NCBI RefSeq assembly: GCF_014268885.2 | Contig: NZ_CP077095.1 | Location: forward strand, 815,001 to 879,000 | DNA: 64,000 bases | Direction of reading: 5' to 3' | DNA from: Pseudomonas xantholysinigenes | GTDB taxonomy: Bacteria; Pseudomonadota; Gammaproteobacteria; Pseudomonadales; Pseudomonadaceae | Part shown: in pieces, positions 1 to 11,497 of the stretch | Layout of the letters: the number at the start of each line of letters is the position of its first letter | Position numbering within the stretch: position 1 is the first letter of the stretch | Translations under genes and position numbers: made by a program | The notes under the pieces: model-generated | Databases searched by the model: none | What the model was told of the DNA's origin: nothing | Seen by the model: only the letters and a program-made list of their open reading frames with translations

Positions 1-1176
<1,176 letters not shown>

Positions 1177-1309
1177 TATAACACCCAAGCAATCTGCGCA
1201 CGAAAGCAGATTGTGGTGGTGAAGACGAAAGACCCGAAAGTTCGCAACATCACAAATCACATATCCGAATTGGCTGAGGGTGCTGCAAGGCATTCACGGC
1301 AACAGAATT

Positions 1310-1428
1310 TCTTGACGACCATAGAGCATTGGAACCACCTGATCCCATCCCGAACTCAGTAGTGAAACGATGCATCGCCGATGGTAGTGTGGGGCTTCCC
1401 CATGTGAGAGTAGGTCATCGTCAAGATT
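1310..1428 (+). rRNA. rrf: 5S ribosomal RNA
   Basis: A complete gammaproteobacterial 5S gene: closing stem TCTTGACGA / TCGTCAAGA, the conserved CCATCCCGAACTCAG block and the GATGGTAGTGTGGGG block. Ends are set by the closing helix and may be off by a few bases. The spacer from the 23S gene (about 1177-1309) carries no gene. Confidence 0.96.
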
Positions 1429-1436
1429 CATTTCGC

Positions 1437-1474
1437 AAAACCCCTATCTGCGCGAGCAGGTAGGGGTTTTGTCT
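1437..1474 (+). terminator. Intrinsic terminator of the rRNA operon
   Basis: Inverted repeat AAAACCCCTA...TAGGGGTTTT with a CTGCGCGAGCAG core, followed by a T-rich tail, about 10 nt after the 5S gene. The A tract upstream means it could also act on transcripts coming from the other side. Confidence 0.9.
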
Positions 1475-1506
1475 TTTCCGCATTCGCCAAATCAACACCG
1501 CCCCCC

Positions 1507-1625
1507 CCTGTAGGAGCGGCCTTGCGCCGCGAAAGGGCCGCAACGCGGCCCCAGGATTTGCGCATCAAGCTGATACGCCGGGTCTGCTTCGCAGCCCTTT
1601 CGCGACACAAGGCCGCTCCTACAGG
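1507..1625. repeat. REP pair (class A)
   Basis: Two inverted REP units. The outer ends are CCTGTAGGAGCGGCC and GGCCGCTCCTACAGG; the inner parts are GCCGCGAAAGGG and CCCTTTCGCGAC. Both ends retain the GCCGCTC-CT-ACA sequence that the IS110 element of this window uses as insertion site, unoccupied here. It lies between the rRNA terminator and the pqiA-like operon. Confidence 0.9.
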
Positions 1626-1749
1626 GGGGGGGCGATTTGCTTGCAAAAAATGTGACTCGAACGCCGATACAGTTCCTCATAATGGCCATCTCCCACAATT
1701 CGAGTCGGAACACTAGAATAGAGCCGACGCATCCACTCAGAACGCCCTT

Positions 1750-2409
1750 ATGTCCAACCCTGTTGAACCCGAAGCGCTCGCGCAGTTGCCGCTGGACGAC
1801 CTTGTGGCCTGCCACGAGTGCGACCTGCTGATGCGCAAGCCGCAGCTGCAACATGACGAGAAGGCCCAGTGCCCGCGTTGCGGTTATGAGCTCTATGCCC
1901 ACCGGCACAACCTGGTCAACCGTAGCCTGGCCCTGGTGCTTACGGCCCTGCTGCTGTACGTGCCGGCCAACTTCCTGCCGATCATGCAACTGCACCTGCT
2001 CGGCCAGACCTCCGATGACACGGTCTGGAGTGGCGTGCTTGGCTTGTACAACTCCGAGATGCGCGGCATCGCCGTGGTGGTGTTCCTGTGCAGCATGGCT
2101 ATTCCGCTGCTCAAGCTGCTCTGTCAGCTGGCGGTGCTGTTGAGCATTCGTCTGGACATCGGTCGCAGCTATGGCTTGCTGATCTACCGTATCTACCACC
2201 ACCTGCGCGAGTGGGGCATGCTCGAGGTCTACTTCATGGGCGTACTGGTGGCCATCGTCAAGCTGGTCGACCTGGCTGAATTAAGCATCGGCCTGGGCCT
2301 GGTCTGTTTCGTCAGCCTGCTGCTGGTACAGGTTTGGCTTGAGGTGGTGATGTCGCCACACCAGATCTGGGTGGCTCTGTCGGGGGAGGATGTCCATGCG
2401 GGCGATTGA
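1750..2409 (+). CDS. PqiA/LetA-type membrane protein, N-terminal half homologue
   Basis: Inner-membrane protein of the paraquat-inducible protein A family, thought to work with MCE proteins in lipid traffic between the two membranes. The 219 residues begin with a zinc-ribbon-like pair, CHECDLL (about 19-25) and CPRCG (about 40-44), followed by four hydrophobic segments, the first carrying LLLYVPANFLPIM. E. coli PqiA and LetA (YebS) are about 420 residues and contain this unit twice; here it is a single unit, with the second unit in the next, overlapping gene. The stop overlaps the next start, so the two are translationally coupled. The ribosome-binding site is weak; no earlier start looks better. 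Confidence 0.88.
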   Translation: MSNPVEPEALAQLPLDDLVACHECDLLMRKPQLQHDEKAQCPRCGYELYAHRHNLVNRSLALVLTALLLYVPANFLPIMQLHLLGQTSDDTVWSGVLGLYNSEMRGIAVVVFLCSMAIPLLKLLCQLAVLLSIRLDIGRSYGLLIYRIYHHLREWGMLEVYFMGVLVAIVKLVDLAELSIGLGLVCFVSLLLVQVWLEVVMSPHQIWVALSGEDVHAGD

Positions 2410-3019
2410 TGCAGGCATCCTGGTCTGCAATGAGTGCCATGAGCTGAACCGCCAGGAGGCCGACAGCACGTCGCAGACCTGCACTCGCTGCGGTGCCACC
2501 GTGCACGCGCGACGGCCGAACAGCATCGTGCGTACCTGGGCGCTGCTGATCACGGCGATGATCCTCTATATCCCGGCCAACGTGCTGCCGATCATGACCG
2601 TCAGCGCCCTCGGCCAGGGCAGTCCGGACACCATCATGTCCGGCGTGATCACCCTGATGAAGCACGGCATGCTGCCGATCGCGGCGGTGGTGTTCATCGC
2701 CAGTATCCTGGTGCCGACCTTCAAGCTGGTGGGTATTGCCCTGCTGCTGTATTCGGTGCAGCGCCACCAGCCGCTCTCGGCCCGGCAGCGCATCCTGATG
2801 TACCGCTTCATCGAGTTCATCGGGCGCTGGTCGATGCTGGACATCTTCGTCATCGCCATTCTCGTGGCGGTGGTGAATTTCGGCCGCATCGCCAGTGTCG
2901 AAGCCAACCTGGGCGCCGTCGCCTTCGCCTCCGTGGTGATCCTGACGATGCTCGCTGCTTTAACTTTCGATCCCCGACTGATCTGGGATAACACGGAGTC
3001 GGATGACGACCATGAGTGA
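2396..3019 (+). CDS. PqiA/LetA-type membrane protein, C-terminal half homologue
   Basis: Second PqiA-family protein, 207 residues, built like its upstream neighbour: cysteine pairs CNECHEL and CTRCGA near the N terminus, then four membrane segments including MILYIPANVLPIM. The ATG at 2396 is preferred to the in-frame ATG at 2390 because the GGGGGAGG ribosome-binding site ends at about 2389, leaving normal spacing only for 2396. It overlaps the end of the upstream gene by 14 nt and the start of the MCE gene by 17 nt. Together the two half-proteins would equal one E. coli LetA/PqiA. Confidence 0.88.
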   Translation: MRAIDAGILVCNECHELNRQEADSTSQTCTRCGATVHARRPNSIVRTWALLITAMILYIPANVLPIMTVSALGQGSPDTIMSGVITLMKHGMLPIAAVVFIASILVPTFKLVGIALLLYSVQRHQPLSARQRILMYRFIEFIGRWSMLDIFVIAILVAVVNFGRIASVEANLGAVAFASVVILTMLAALTFDPRLIWDNTESDDDHE

Positions 3020-5312
3020 CTTGCCTACGGCTAAAACCCGCCCCGCTTCAAACTGGTCGGCCATCTGGATCCTGCCGCTGATTGCCCTGGCGATCGGTGG
3101 CTGGCTGGCCTGGCAGGCCTATCGTGACGCCGGCATCGAAATCCAGGTGCGCTTCGAGACCGGCGAAGGCATTGTCGCCAACAAGACCGAGGTCATCTTC
3201 AAAGGGATGTCCGTGGGTAAGGTCACTGCCCTGGTGCTGGATAACCAAGGCGACAACCGCGGGGTGATCGCGACTATCGAAATGCGCAAAGAAGCCGGGC
3301 CTCATCTGACCAAAGGCACGCGTTTCTGGCTGGTGAAGCCGAGCGTCAGCCTGGCCGGGATTTCCGGCCTGGAAACGCTGGTCTCGGGCAACTACATCGC
3401 TGTGGACCCGGGCGAGGGTGAGCCGACCAAGCGCTTCACTGCGTTGAAGGAAGCGCCGCCGATGTCCGACGCCGAGCCGGGCTTGCACTTGACGCTGAAG
3501 GCCGAGCGCCTGGGTTCGCTCAACCGTGACAGCCCGGTGTTCTACAAGCAGATCCAGGTTGGCCGGGTGAAGAGCTACCGGTTGTCCGAGGACCAGGGCA
3601 CTGTCGAGATCAAGGTGTTCATCGCCCCGGCCTATGCGGCGCTGGTCCGCAAGCACACACGCTTCTGGAACGCCAGCGGTGTCAGCATCGATGCCGACTT
3701 CTCTGGGGTGAAGGTGCGCACTGAGTCCTTGTCGAGCATCGTTGCCGGCGGTATCGCCTTCGCCACGCCAGAGAACCGCAAGGATAGCCCGCCCACCGAC
3801 CCGAGCCTGCCGTTCCGTCTGTATGAGGACTTCGACGCAGCCCAGGCGGGCATCCGTGTGAAGGTCAGGCTCAGCGACTTCGAGGGCCTGCAGAAGGGCC
3901 GTACGCCGGTGCTGTACAAGGGCATCCAGATCGGCTCGTTGAAAAACCTGCAGATCGAGAACGACCTCTCCAGCGCCATGGCCGAGTTGACGCTGGACCC
4001 GCTGGCTGAAGACTACCTGGTCGAGGGCACCCAGTTCTGGGTGGTCAAGCCGTCGATCTCGCTGGCGGGCATCACCGGCCTCGAGGCGCTGGTCAAGGGC
4101 AACTACATTGCAGTGCGTCCGGGAGAGCCGGGAGCCAAGCCTCAACGCGAGTTCGAGGCTCGTGCGAAGGCGCCGCCGTTGGACCTGAAGGCACCGGGCC
4201 TGCACATGGTGCTGTTCGCCGACACCCTGGGCTCGCTGGAAGTGGGCAGCCCGGTCATGTACCGCCAGGTGCGCGTGGGTAGCGTGCAGAGCTACCAGTT
4301 CGCCCGCAACAGCAAGCGGATCCTCATCGGCGTGCACATCGAGAAGGAATACGCCAACCTGGTCAACGGCTCCACGCGTTTCTGGAATGCCAGCGGTATC
4401 ACCTTGACCGGCGGCCTGTCGGGCATCCAGGTCAAGAGCGAGTCGCTGCAGACCCTGATGGCCGGTGGTATCGCTTTTGACACGCCAAAGCCGGATGTGC
4501 CGCTCAAGCGCCGCATTCCACGCTTCCGTCTGCATGAGAGCCAGGATGCGGCCGACCGTGCCGGTGCCCTGATCACCATTCGTGTGGACCGTGCCGATGG
4601 CCTCAAGCCTGGCACGCCGATTCGCTTCCGTGGGCTGGATGTGGGCAGTGTTGAAAGCGTGGACCTGACCGCCGATCTGCAGGCCGTGCTGCTGCGGGCG
4701 CGAATTACCCAGGCGGCCGAGCGCATCGCCCGCACGGGCACTCAGTTCTGGGTGGTCAAGCCGGCCTTGGGCCTGGTGCGTACCGAAAACCTCGACACCT
4801 TGGTCGGTGGCCAATACCTGGAAGTGCTGCCTGCGTTCAAGGACAAGGGCCCACAGCGTGATTTCATCGCCCTGAGCGACGCGCCCGAGGTGAAAGGCGA
4901 GGAGGTCGGCCTGCCATTGACCCTGAGCGCCCCGCGGCGAGGCTCGATCAAGCCTGGGGTGCCGGTGACCTATCGTGAGGTCACGGTGGGCAAGGTGACT
5001 GGCTTCGAGCTGGGCCAAAGCGCCGATCGCGTGCTGATCCATATCCTTATCGAGCCGCGCTATGCCGGCCTGGTGCGCGGCGGCAGCCGATTCTGGAACA
5101 GTAGTGGATTCGGTTTCGACTGGGGCTTGTTCAAGGGCGCCACCGTGCGTACCGAGTCGGTGGAGACGCTGATCGCCGGTGGGATCGCCTTCGCCACCCC
5201 GGATGGCGAACAGATGGGCAACCCGGCGCGGCCGCAGCAGACCTTTGCCTTGTTCGACAAGCCTGAGGATGCCTGGCTGGAGTGGGCACCGAAGATTCAG
5301 ATCGGCAAGTGA
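3003..5312 (+). CDS. MCE-domain lipid-transport protein (PqiB/LetB type), six MCE repeats
   Basis: A 769-residue protein with one N-terminal membrane anchor (about 20-40: WILPLIALAIGGWLAW) and a large periplasmic part. Six MCE units can be counted, in three alternating pairs. Units 1, 3 and 5 end in 'LAGI(S/T)GLE(T/A)LV..NYIAV' or its relative. Units 2, 4 and 6 carry 'TRFWNASG...(V/I)(R/K)(T/S)ESL..(I/L)(V/M)AGGIAF'. E. coli PqiB has three MCE domains and LetB seven, so this is an intermediate length. Such proteins form hexameric tunnels for lipid movement across the periplasm. Its start overlaps the second PqiA-like gene. GGAG at 2995-2998 fits the ATG at 3003; a second in-frame ATG at 3012 is possible. 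Confidence 0.9.
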   Translation: MTTMSDLPTAKTRPASNWSAIWILPLIALAIGGWLAWQAYRDAGIEIQVRFETGEGIVANKTEVIFKGMSVGKVTALVLDNQGDNRGVIATIEMRKEAGPHLTKGTRFWLVKPSVSLAGISGLETLVSGNYIAVDPGEGEPTKRFTALKEAPPMSDAEPGLHLTLKAERLGSLNRDSPVFYKQIQVGRVKSYRLSEDQGTVEIKVFIAPAYAALVRKHTRFWNASGVSIDADFSGVKVRTESLSSIVAGGIAFATPENRKDSPPTDPSLPFRLYEDFDAAQAGIRVKVRLSDFEGLQKGRTPVLYKGIQIGSLKNLQIENDLSSAMAELTLDPLAEDYLVEGTQFWVVKPSISLAGITGLEALVKGNYIAVRPGEPGAKPQREFEARAKAPPLDLKAPGLHMVLFADTLGSLEVGSPVMYRQVRVGSVQSYQFARNSKRILIGVHIEKEYANLVNGSTRFWNASGITLTGGLSGIQVKSESLQTLMAGGIAFDTPKPDVPLKRRIPRFRLHESQDAADRAGALITIRVDRADGLKPGTPIRFRGLDVGSVESVDLTADLQAVLLRARITQAAERIARTGTQFWVVKPALGLVRTENLDTLVGGQYLEVLPAFKDKGPQRDFIALSDAPEVKGEEVGLPLTLSAPRRGSIKPGVPVTYREVTVGKVTGFELGQSADRVLIHILIEPRYAGLVRGGSRFWNSSGFGFDWGLFKGATVRTESVETLIAGGIAFATPDGEQMGNPARPQQTFALFDKPEDAWLEWAPKIQIGK

Positions 5313-5331
5313 TCGAACGGCTGAGCTGGTA

Positions 5332-5452
5332 CCTGTAGGAGCGGCCTTGCGTCGCGAAAGGGCCGCAAAGCGGCCCCGGCGATCTTTGCATCAGCACAGA
5401 AATCCTGGGGTCGCTACGCGACCCTTTCGCGACGCAAGGCCGCTCCTACAGG
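5332..5452. repeat. REP pair (class A)
   Basis: CCTGTAGGAGCGGCCTTGCG at the left and its inverted partner CGCAAGGCCGCTCCTACAGG at the right, with GGGGCCGC-type inner stems. Sits between the convergent ends of the MCE gene and rpsT. Both ends contain intact CT-core target sites for the IS110 element. Confidence 0.9.
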
Positions 5453-5488
5453 CAGAGGGGGAGTGTTGGTGGCAAGAAATCACAGGCA

Positions 5489-5517
5489 TAAAAAAACCGA
5501 CCCTAGGGTCGGTTTTT
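5489..5517 (-). terminator. Terminator of rpsT (probably bidirectional)
   Basis: Perfect hairpin ACCGACCC / GGGTCGGT with A and T tracts on both sides, 17 nt after the rpsT stop codon. The symmetrical A/T flanks suggest it also ends transcripts from the MCE operon. Confidence 0.9.
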
Positions 5518-5533
5518 TCGACAAGAACGTCGC

Positions 5534-5812
5534 TTAGGCAGCTGCAGCTTCTTTCAGCGCCTTGATGTGGCCATTCAGACGGCCTTTGTGGCGAGCAGCT
5601 TTGTTCTTGTGGATGATACCTTTGTCGGCCATACGGTCGATGACAGGTACAGCCAGAACGTAAGCGGCTTGCGCTTTTTCGGCGTCTTTTGCGTCGATGG
5701 CTTTGACTACATTCTTGATGTAGGTGCGGACCATGGAACGCAGGCTGGCGTTGTGGCTGCGACGCTTCTCAGCCTGTTTTGCACGTTTCTTGGCGGAAGG
5801 TGTGTTGGCCAC
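5534..5812 (-). CDS. rpsT: 30S ribosomal protein S20
   Basis: Small-subunit protein that binds the 5' and 3'-minor domains of 16S rRNA early in assembly. The 92-residue sequence starts [18 protein letters not shown] and is rich in lysine, arginine and alanine throughout, as in all S20 proteins. Length and N terminus match the family. It is a single-gene unit on the minus strand with its own terminator, divergent from murJ, a usual arrangement in gammaproteobacteria. The 250 nt between rpsT and murJ must hold both promoters; I see no other gene there. Confidence 0.98.
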   Translation of the reverse strand: MANTPSAKKRAKQAEKRRSHNASLRSMVRTYIKNVVKAIDAKDAEKAQAAYVLAVPVIDRMADKGIIHKNKAARHKGRLNGHIKALKEAAAA

Positions 5813-6061
5813 CGTCGAGCTCCTCGAAAGACTTTAGGTAAATAGCAAACAAAATAGGCCGCGAATCATGCCGACGAGTCGAACGGATGTCAAGGCCACC
5901 TGCAGGGTTCCGCCGAGTGGTGGGTCGATGAGCGGGAAATGTTCCCTTCTGCCGCACGACCTGTAAACTCGGGAATTTTGGCTCCCCCTGCGAAGGCGCG
6001 GGAGTATCGCACATTCGAACGCTCTCTGCAGCGTCCTCTGCCCTTGGCGTGAAACTTTTCG

Positions 6062-7600
6062 ATGAACCTGCTCAAATCACTGGCCGCAGTCAGCTCCATC
6101 ACCATGGTTTCCCGGGTGCTCGGCTTCGTCCGCGACACCATCCTGGCGCGGGTCTTCGGTGCGGGCATCGCCACCGACGCCTTCTTCATCGCCTTCAAAC
6201 TGCCCAACCTGCTGCGCCGGATCTTTGCCGAGGGCGCGTTCTCCCAGGCGTTCGTGCCGATCCTGGCCGAGTACAAGACCCAGCAGGGCGAGGAAGCCAC
6301 CCGGACCTTCATCGCCTATATCAGCGGCCTGCTGACCCTGGTTCTGGCCCTGGTCACCGTCGTTGGCATCCTCGCCGCGCCCTGGGTGGTCTGGGCCACC
6401 GCGCCGGGCTTCGTCGACAGCGCCGAGAAGTACGCGCTCACCACCAGCCTGTTGCGGGTGACCTTTCCTTATATATTGCTGATCTCGCTGTCGTCGCTGG
6501 TGGGGGCCATCCTCAATACCTGGAACCGTTTCAGCGTGCCGGCCTTCACGCCGACCCTGCTGAACGTGGCGATGATCGCCTTCGCCGTGCTGCTGACCCC
6601 GTACTTCGACCCGCCGATCATGGCCCTGGGCTGGGGCGTGCTGGCCGGTGGCCTGGCGCAGCTGCTGTACCAGCTGCCGGCCCTGAAGAAAATCGGCATG
6701 CTCGTGCTGCCACGCCTGAATCTGCGCGACACCGGGGTGTGGCGCGTGCTCAAGCAGATGCTGCCGGCCATCCTCGGCGTATCGGTGAGTCAGATCTCGC
6801 TGATCATCAACACCATCTTCGCTTCGTTCCTGGTGGCAGGCTCGGTGTCGTGGATGTACTACGCCGACCGCCTGATGGAGCTGCCCTCGGGCGTGCTCGG
6901 CGTGGCCCTGGGCACCATCCTGCTGCCGACCCTGGCCAAGACCTACGCCAACAAGGACCGTGAAGAGTACTCGCGGATCCTCGACTGGGGCCTGCGCCTG
7001 TGCTTCCTGCTGGTGCTGCCGTGCACCCTGGCCCTGGCGATCCTCGCCGAGCCGCTGACCGTGGCGCTGTTCCAGTACGGCAAGTTCACCGCCTTCGACG
7101 CGGCCATGACCCAGCGTGCGCTGATCGCCTATTCGGTGGGCCTGTTGGCGATCATCCTGGTCAAGGTACTGGCACCTGGCTTCTATGCGCAGCAGAATAT
7201 CCGCACGCCGGTGAAGATCGCGGTCTTCACCCTGGTCTGCACCCAACTGCTCAACCTGGCGTTGATCGGCCCGCTGGCCCATGCCGGGCTGGCCCTGGCC
7301 ATCAGCCTGGGCGCCTGCCTCAACGCCGGCCTGCTGTACTGGAGGTTGCGCAGCCAGCAGCTGTTCCAGCCGCAACCTGGGTGGACGATGTTCCTGCTCA
7401 AGCTGGTGCTGGCAGTGACGTTGATGTCGGGCGTGCTGTTACTGGGCATGCACTACCTGCCCGCCTGGGACCAAGGCAACATGCTCGCGCGCTTCCTGCG
7501 CCTGGGCGCCTTGATCGTGGCGGGCGTGGTGACCTATTTCGGTTGCCTGTACCTGTGCGGTTTCCGCCCGCGGCATTTCGCCCGCAAGGCGTTGCATTGA
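6062..7600 (+). CDS. murJ: Lipid II flippase MurJ (MviN)
   Basis: Moves the peptidoglycan precursor lipid II from the inner to the outer face of the cytoplasmic membrane. The 512-residue protein has about 14 hydrophobic segments. It carries MOP-superfamily landmarks such as [19 protein letters not shown] near residues 18-36, [17 protein letters not shown] after it, and [14 protein letters not shown]. The start at 6062 gives the usual [15 protein letters not shown] beginning. It is followed by ribF after about 118 nt. Length and motifs are fully typical. Confidence 0.96.
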   Translation: MNLLKSLAAVSSITMVSRVLGFVRDTILARVFGAGIATDAFFIAFKLPNLLRRIFAEGAFSQAFVPILAEYKTQQGEEATRTFIAYISGLLTLVLALVTVVGILAAPWVVWATAPGFVDSAEKYALTTSLLRVTFPYILLISLSSLVGAILNTWNRFSVPAFTPTLLNVAMIAFAVLLTPYFDPPIMALGWGVLAGGLAQLLYQLPALKKIGMLVLPRLNLRDTGVWRVLKQMLPAILGVSVSQISLIINTIFASFLVAGSVSWMYYADRLMELPSGVLGVALGTILLPTLAKTYANKDREEYSRILDWGLRLCFLLVLPCTLALAILAEPLTVALFQYGKFTAFDAAMTQRALIAYSVGLLAIILVKVLAPGFYAQQNIRTPVKIAVFTLVCTQLLNLALIGPLAHAGLALAISLGACLNAGLLYWRLRSQQLFQPQPGWTMFLLKLVLAVTLMSGVLLLGMHYLPAWDQGNMLARFLRLGALIVAGVVTYFGCLYLCGFRPRHFARKALH

Positions 7601-7660
7601 GGCGCCGGCAGGGTCAGGCGTCGGTTTTTCGCATTCCACGCCCACCGGTGGCGCTGCTGC

Positions 7661-7690
7661 CTGTCGCCAGCGCCCGGGTGTGGTTATAAT
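7661..7690 (+). promoter_or_regulatory. Candidate sigma-70 promoter for ribF-ileS-lspA-fkpB-ispH
   Basis: A perfect TATAAT (7685-7690) lies 29 nt upstream of the chosen ribF start, with a weak -35-like CTGTCG (7661-7666) 18 nt before it. It falls between murJ and ribF and would drive the overlapping downstream genes. Inference from sequence only. Confidence 0.45.
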
Positions 7691-7718
7691 CGGCCACTTT
7701 ATGAGCAAGAAGCGCGTT

Positions 7719-8669
7719 ATGCAGCTGGTTCGAGGTCTTCACAACCTGCGCCCCGAGCACCGGGGCTGTGTCGCCACCATTGGCAACTTCGACGGGGTCC
7801 ACCGAGGTCACCAAGCTATTCTCGCGCGCCTGCGCGAACGTGGCCAGGCGCTCGGCCTGCCGACCTGCGTGGTGATCTTCGAGCCACAGCCGCGCGAATA
7901 CTTCGCCCCGGACAGTGCGCCGGCCCGTCTGGCGCGCCTGCGCGACAAGGTCGAGCTGCTGGCCGCCGAGGGTATCGACCGGGTGTTGTGCCTGTCGTTC
8001 AACCAGCGCCTGAGCCGGCTCAGCGCCGAACAGTTCGTCAAGGCGGTGCTGGTCGATGGCCTGGGGGTGCGTCACCTCGAAGTGGGCGATGACTTCCGCT
8101 TCGGCTGCGACCGCGCCGGCGACTTCGCCTTCCTCACCGAAGCCGGCAAACGCCACGGATTCACCGTCGAAGCGGCCAATACCGTGATCCAGGACGGCCT
8201 GCGGGTCAGCAGCACCGAAGTGCGCAAGGCCTTGGCCGAAGGCGATTTCCAGCTCGCCGAACATTTGCTGGGCCGCCCATACTGCATCACCGGTCGCGTG
8301 CTGCACGGCCAGAAACTGGCCCGCCAGCTCGGCACACCTACCGCCAACATCCAGCTCAAGCGCCGTCGCGTACCGCTGTCCGGGGTCTATCTGGCCAGCA
8401 TCGAGATCGACGGCAAGCACTGGCCGGGTGTCGGCAACATCGGGGTACGTCCCACCGTCAGCGGTGATGGTCGTCCCCACCTGGAGATTCATCTCCTGGA
8501 CTACGCCGGCGACCTCTATGGCCGGTGCCTGACGGTGGAATTCCACCACAAGCTGCGTGAAGAGCAGCGTTTCGCCTCCCTGGAGGCGCTGAAGTCGGCG
8601 ATCGACGCGGACATCGCCGCCGCACGTGCCCACTGGCACGCTCAACCGCTAACGAAGAGCCTGAAATGA
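7719..8669 (+). CDS. ribF: Bifunctional riboflavin kinase / FAD synthetase
   Basis: Phosphorylates riboflavin to FMN and adenylates FMN to FAD. The N-terminal FMN adenylyltransferase domain shows [12 protein letters not shown] (about 21-32) and, further on, the S-S-T-x-[IV]-R nucleotidyltransferase signature as SSTEVRK. The C-terminal riboflavin-kinase domain has GTPTANI. Three in-frame starts exist. The ATG at 7719 (316 residues, [10 protein letters not shown]) is the family start, while 7680 (GTG) overlaps the TATAAT box. The stop codon overlaps the ileS start (ATGA), coupling the genes. Confidence 0.96.
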   Translation: MQLVRGLHNLRPEHRGCVATIGNFDGVHRGHQAILARLRERGQALGLPTCVVIFEPQPREYFAPDSAPARLARLRDKVELLAAEGIDRVLCLSFNQRLSRLSAEQFVKAVLVDGLGVRHLEVGDDFRFGCDRAGDFAFLTEAGKRHGFTVEAANTVIQDGLRVSSTEVRKALAEGDFQLAEHLLGRPYCITGRVLHGQKLARQLGTPTANIQLKRRRVPLSGVYLASIEIDGKHWPGVGNIGVRPTVSGDGRPHLEIHLLDYAGDLYGRCLTVEFHHKLREEQRFASLEALKSAIDADIAAARAHWHAQPLTKSLK

Positions 8670-11497
8670 CCGACTACAAAGCCACGCTTAACCTTCCGGA
8701 CACCGCCTTCCCCATGAAGGCCGGCCTGCCTCAGCGCGAACCGCAGATCCTGCAGCGCTGGGACAGCATTGGCCTGTACCGGAAGCTGCGCGAGATTGGC
8801 AAGGATCGTCCGAAGTTCGTCCTGCACGACGGCCCGCCCTACGCCAACGGCAAGATCCACATCGGTCATGCGCTGAACAAGATTCTCAAGGACATGATCG
8901 TCCGCTCCAAGACCCTGTCCGGCTTCGACGCGCCGTACGTGCCGGGCTGGGACTGCCACGGCCTGCCGATCGAGCACAAGGTCGAGGTCACCCACGGCAA
9001 GCACCTGACCGCCGACCGCACCCGCGAGCTGTGCCGCGAGTACGCCGCCGAGCAGATCGAAGGGCAGAAGACCGAGTTCATCCGCCTGGGCGTGCTGGGT
9101 GACTGGGATAACCCGTACAAGACCATGAACTTCGCCAACGAGGCCGGCGAGATCCGCGCCCTGGCCGAGATGGTCAAGCAAGGCTTCGTGTTCAAGGGCC
9201 TCAAGCCTGTGAACTGGTGCTTCGATTGCGGCTCGGCCCTGGCCGAAGCCGAGGTCGAGTACGCCGACAAGAAATCCCAGACCATCGACGTGGCCTTCCC
9301 GCTCGCCGATGAGGCCAAGCTGGCCGCCGCTTTTGGCCTGGACGCGCTGAGCAAGCCCGCCGCCATCGTGATCTGGACCACCACCCCGTGGACCATTCCC
9401 GCCAACCAGGCGCTGAACATCCACCCGGAGTTCAAGTACGCCCTGGTCGACACCGGCGAGCGCCTGCTGGTCCTGGCCGAAGAACTGGTCGAGTCGTGCC
9501 TCAAGCGCTACAACCTCGAAGGCTCGGTCATCGCCACCGCGCCAGGTTCGGCGCTGGAACTGATCAACTTCCGTCACCCGTTCTATGATCGCCTGTCGCC
9601 GATCTACCTGGCCGACTACGTCGAGCTGGGCGCCGGCACTGGTGTAGTGCACTCCTCGCCGGCCTATGGTGAAGACGACTTCGTCACCTGCAAGCGCTAC
9701 GGCATGGTCAACGACGACATCCTCACCCCGGTGCAGAGCAACGGCGTGTATGTCGAGTCGCTGCCATTCTTCGGCGGCCAGTTCATCTGGAAGGCCAATC
9801 CGGCCATCGTTGAAAAGCTGAGCGAAGTCGGCGCGCTGATGCACACCGAAACCATCAGCCACAGCTACATGCACTGCTGGCGCCACAAGACCCCGCTGAT
9901 CTACCGCGCCACCGCGCAGTGGTTCGTCGGCATGGACAAGCAGCCGAGCACCGGCGAGCCGCTGCGTGAGCGTGCGCTCAAGGCCATCGAAGAGACCAAG
10001 TTCGTCCCGGCCTGGGGCCAGGCGCGCCTGCACTCGATGATCGCCAACCGCCCGGACTGGTGCATCTCGCGTCAGCGCAACTGGGGCGTGCCGATCCCGT
10101 TCTTCCTCGACAAGCAGACCGGCGAGCTGCACCCGCGTACCGTCGAGCTGATGGAAGCCGTGGCCCAGCGCGTCGAAAAGGAAGGCATCGAGGCCTGGTT
10201 CAAGCTGGACGCCGCCGAACTGCTCGGTGACGAAGCCGGCCAGTACGACAAGATCAGCGATACCCTCGACGTGTGGTTCGACTCCGGCACCACCCACTGG
10301 CATGTGCTGCGCGGCTCCCACGATATCGGCCACGCCACCGGCCCACGCGCCGACCTGTACCTGGAAGGCTCCGACCAGCACCGTGGCTGGTTCCACTCAT
10401 CCTTGCTGACCGGTTGCGCCATCGACGGCCACGCGCCGTACCGCGAGCTGCTGACCCACGGCTTCACCGTGGACGAGAACGGCCGCAAGATGTCCAAGTC
10501 GCTGGGCAACACCATCGAGCCGCAGAAGGTCAACGACACCCTGGGTGCCGACATCCTGCGCCTGTGGGTCTCGGCCACCGACTACTCCGGCGAGATGGCG
10601 GTTTCCGAGCAGATCCTGCAGCGCAGCGCCGATGCCTACCGCCGCATTCGTAACACCGCGCGCTTCCTGCTCTCCAACCTGTCCGGCTTCGACCCGGCCC
10701 GTGACCTGCTGCCGGCCGAAGACATGCTGGCCCTGGACCGCTGGGCGGTGGACCGCACCCTGCTGCTGCAGCGCGAGCTGGAAGAGCACTACGGCGAGTA
10801 CCGTTTCTGGAACGTCTACTCGAAGATCCACAACTTCTGCGTGCAGGAGCTGGGTGGCTTCTACCTCGACATCATCAAGGACCGCCAGTACACCACCGGC
10901 GCCAACAGTGTCGCCCGCCGTTCGTGCCAGACCGCGCTGTACCACATCAGCGAGGCGCTGGTGCGCTGGATCGCGCCGATCCTGGCATTCACCGCCGACG
11001 AGATCTGGCAGTACCTGCCGGGCGAGCGCAACGAGTCGGTGATGCTCAACACCTGGTACCAGGGCCTGGCCGAACTGCCGGCCGACGCCGAGCTGGACCG
11101 TGCCTACTGGGACCGCGTGATGGCTGTTAAAGCCGCGGTCAACAAGGAGCTGGAAAACCAGCGTACCGCCAAGGTCATCGGCGGCAACCTGCAGGCCGAA
11201 GTCACCCTGTTCGCTGAAGAGGGCCTGACCGCCGACCTGAACAAGCTCGGCGACGAGCTGCGCTTCGTGCTGATCACCTCGGCCGCCAGCGTGGTGCCGT
11301 TCGTCCAGGCGCCGGCCGATGCCGTGACAACCGAAGTCGAAGGCCTCAAGCTGAAAGTGGTCAAGTCCGGCCATGCCAAGTGCGGCCGTTGCTGGCACTT
11401 CCGCGCCGATGTGGGCAGCCACCCGGAGCATCCGGAAATCTGCGCCCGTTGCGTCGACAACCTGAGCGGTTCGGGCGAGGTGCGCCACTATGCCTAA
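8666..11497 (+). CDS. ileS: Isoleucyl-tRNA synthetase
   Basis: Class I aminoacyl-tRNA synthetase charging tRNA-Ile. The 943 residues include the HIGH motif (65-68, KIHIGH), the KMSKS loop ([10 protein letters not shown], near 608), a large editing insertion between them ([17 protein letters not shown] stretch and [15 protein letters not shown]), and a C-terminal zinc site with CGRC and CARC pairs (about 908-935). Length is standard for Pseudomonas. Its stop overlaps the lspA start by 8 nt. Nothing in the sequence suggests a mupirocin-resistant type. Confidence 0.98.
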   Translation: MTDYKATLNLPDTAFPMKAGLPQREPQILQRWDSIGLYRKLREIGKDRPKFVLHDGPPYANGKIHIGHALNKILKDMIVRSKTLSGFDAPYVPGWDCHGLPIEHKVEVTHGKHLTADRTRELCREYAAEQIEGQKTEFIRLGVLGDWDNPYKTMNFANEAGEIRALAEMVKQGFVFKGLKPVNWCFDCGSALAEAEVEYADKKSQTIDVAFPLADEAKLAAAFGLDALSKPAAIVIWTTTPWTIPANQALNIHPEFKYALVDTGERLLVLAEELVESCLKRYNLEGSVIATAPGSALELINFRHPFYDRLSPIYLADYVELGAGTGVVHSSPAYGEDDFVTCKRYGMVNDDILTPVQSNGVYVESLPFFGGQFIWKANPAIVEKLSEVGALMHTETISHSYMHCWRHKTPLIYRATAQWFVGMDKQPSTGEPLRERALKAIEETKFVPAWGQARLHSMIANRPDWCISRQRNWGVPIPFFLDKQTGELHPRTVELMEAVAQRVEKEGIEAWFKLDAAELLGDEAGQYDKISDTLDVWFDSGTTHWHVLRGSHDIGHATGPRADLYLEGSDQHRGWFHSSLLTGCAIDGHAPYRELLTHGFTVDENGRKMSKSLGNTIEPQKVNDTLGADILRLWVSATDYSGEMAVSEQILQRSADAYRRIRNTARFLLSNLSGFDPARDLLPAEDMLALDRWAVDRTLLLQRELEEHYGEYRFWNVYSKIHNFCVQELGGFYLDIIKDRQYTTGANSVARRSCQTALYHISEALVRWIAPILAFTADEIWQYLPGERNESVMLNTWYQGLAELPADAELDRAYWDRVMAVKAAVNKELENQRTAKVIGGNLQAEVTLFAEEGLTADLNKLGDELRFVLITSAASVVPFVQAPADAVTTEVEGLKLKVVKSGHAKCGRCWHFRADVGSHPEHPEICARCVDNLSGSGEVRHYA

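Noticed and set aside
3048..5042. Long minus-strand open frame of 664 codons antisense to the MCE gene
   Set aside because: It is the GC-rich shadow of a convincing six-repeat protein; composition is His/Gln/Arg-rich and no domain is seen.
7680..7718. Longer ribF starting at GTG 7680 or ATG 7701
   Set aside because: 7680 overlaps the TATAAT box, and family members start at the equivalent of 7719.
8642..10396. Minus-strand frame antisense to ileS
   Set aside because: Shadow of ileS, whose catalytic motifs are complete.
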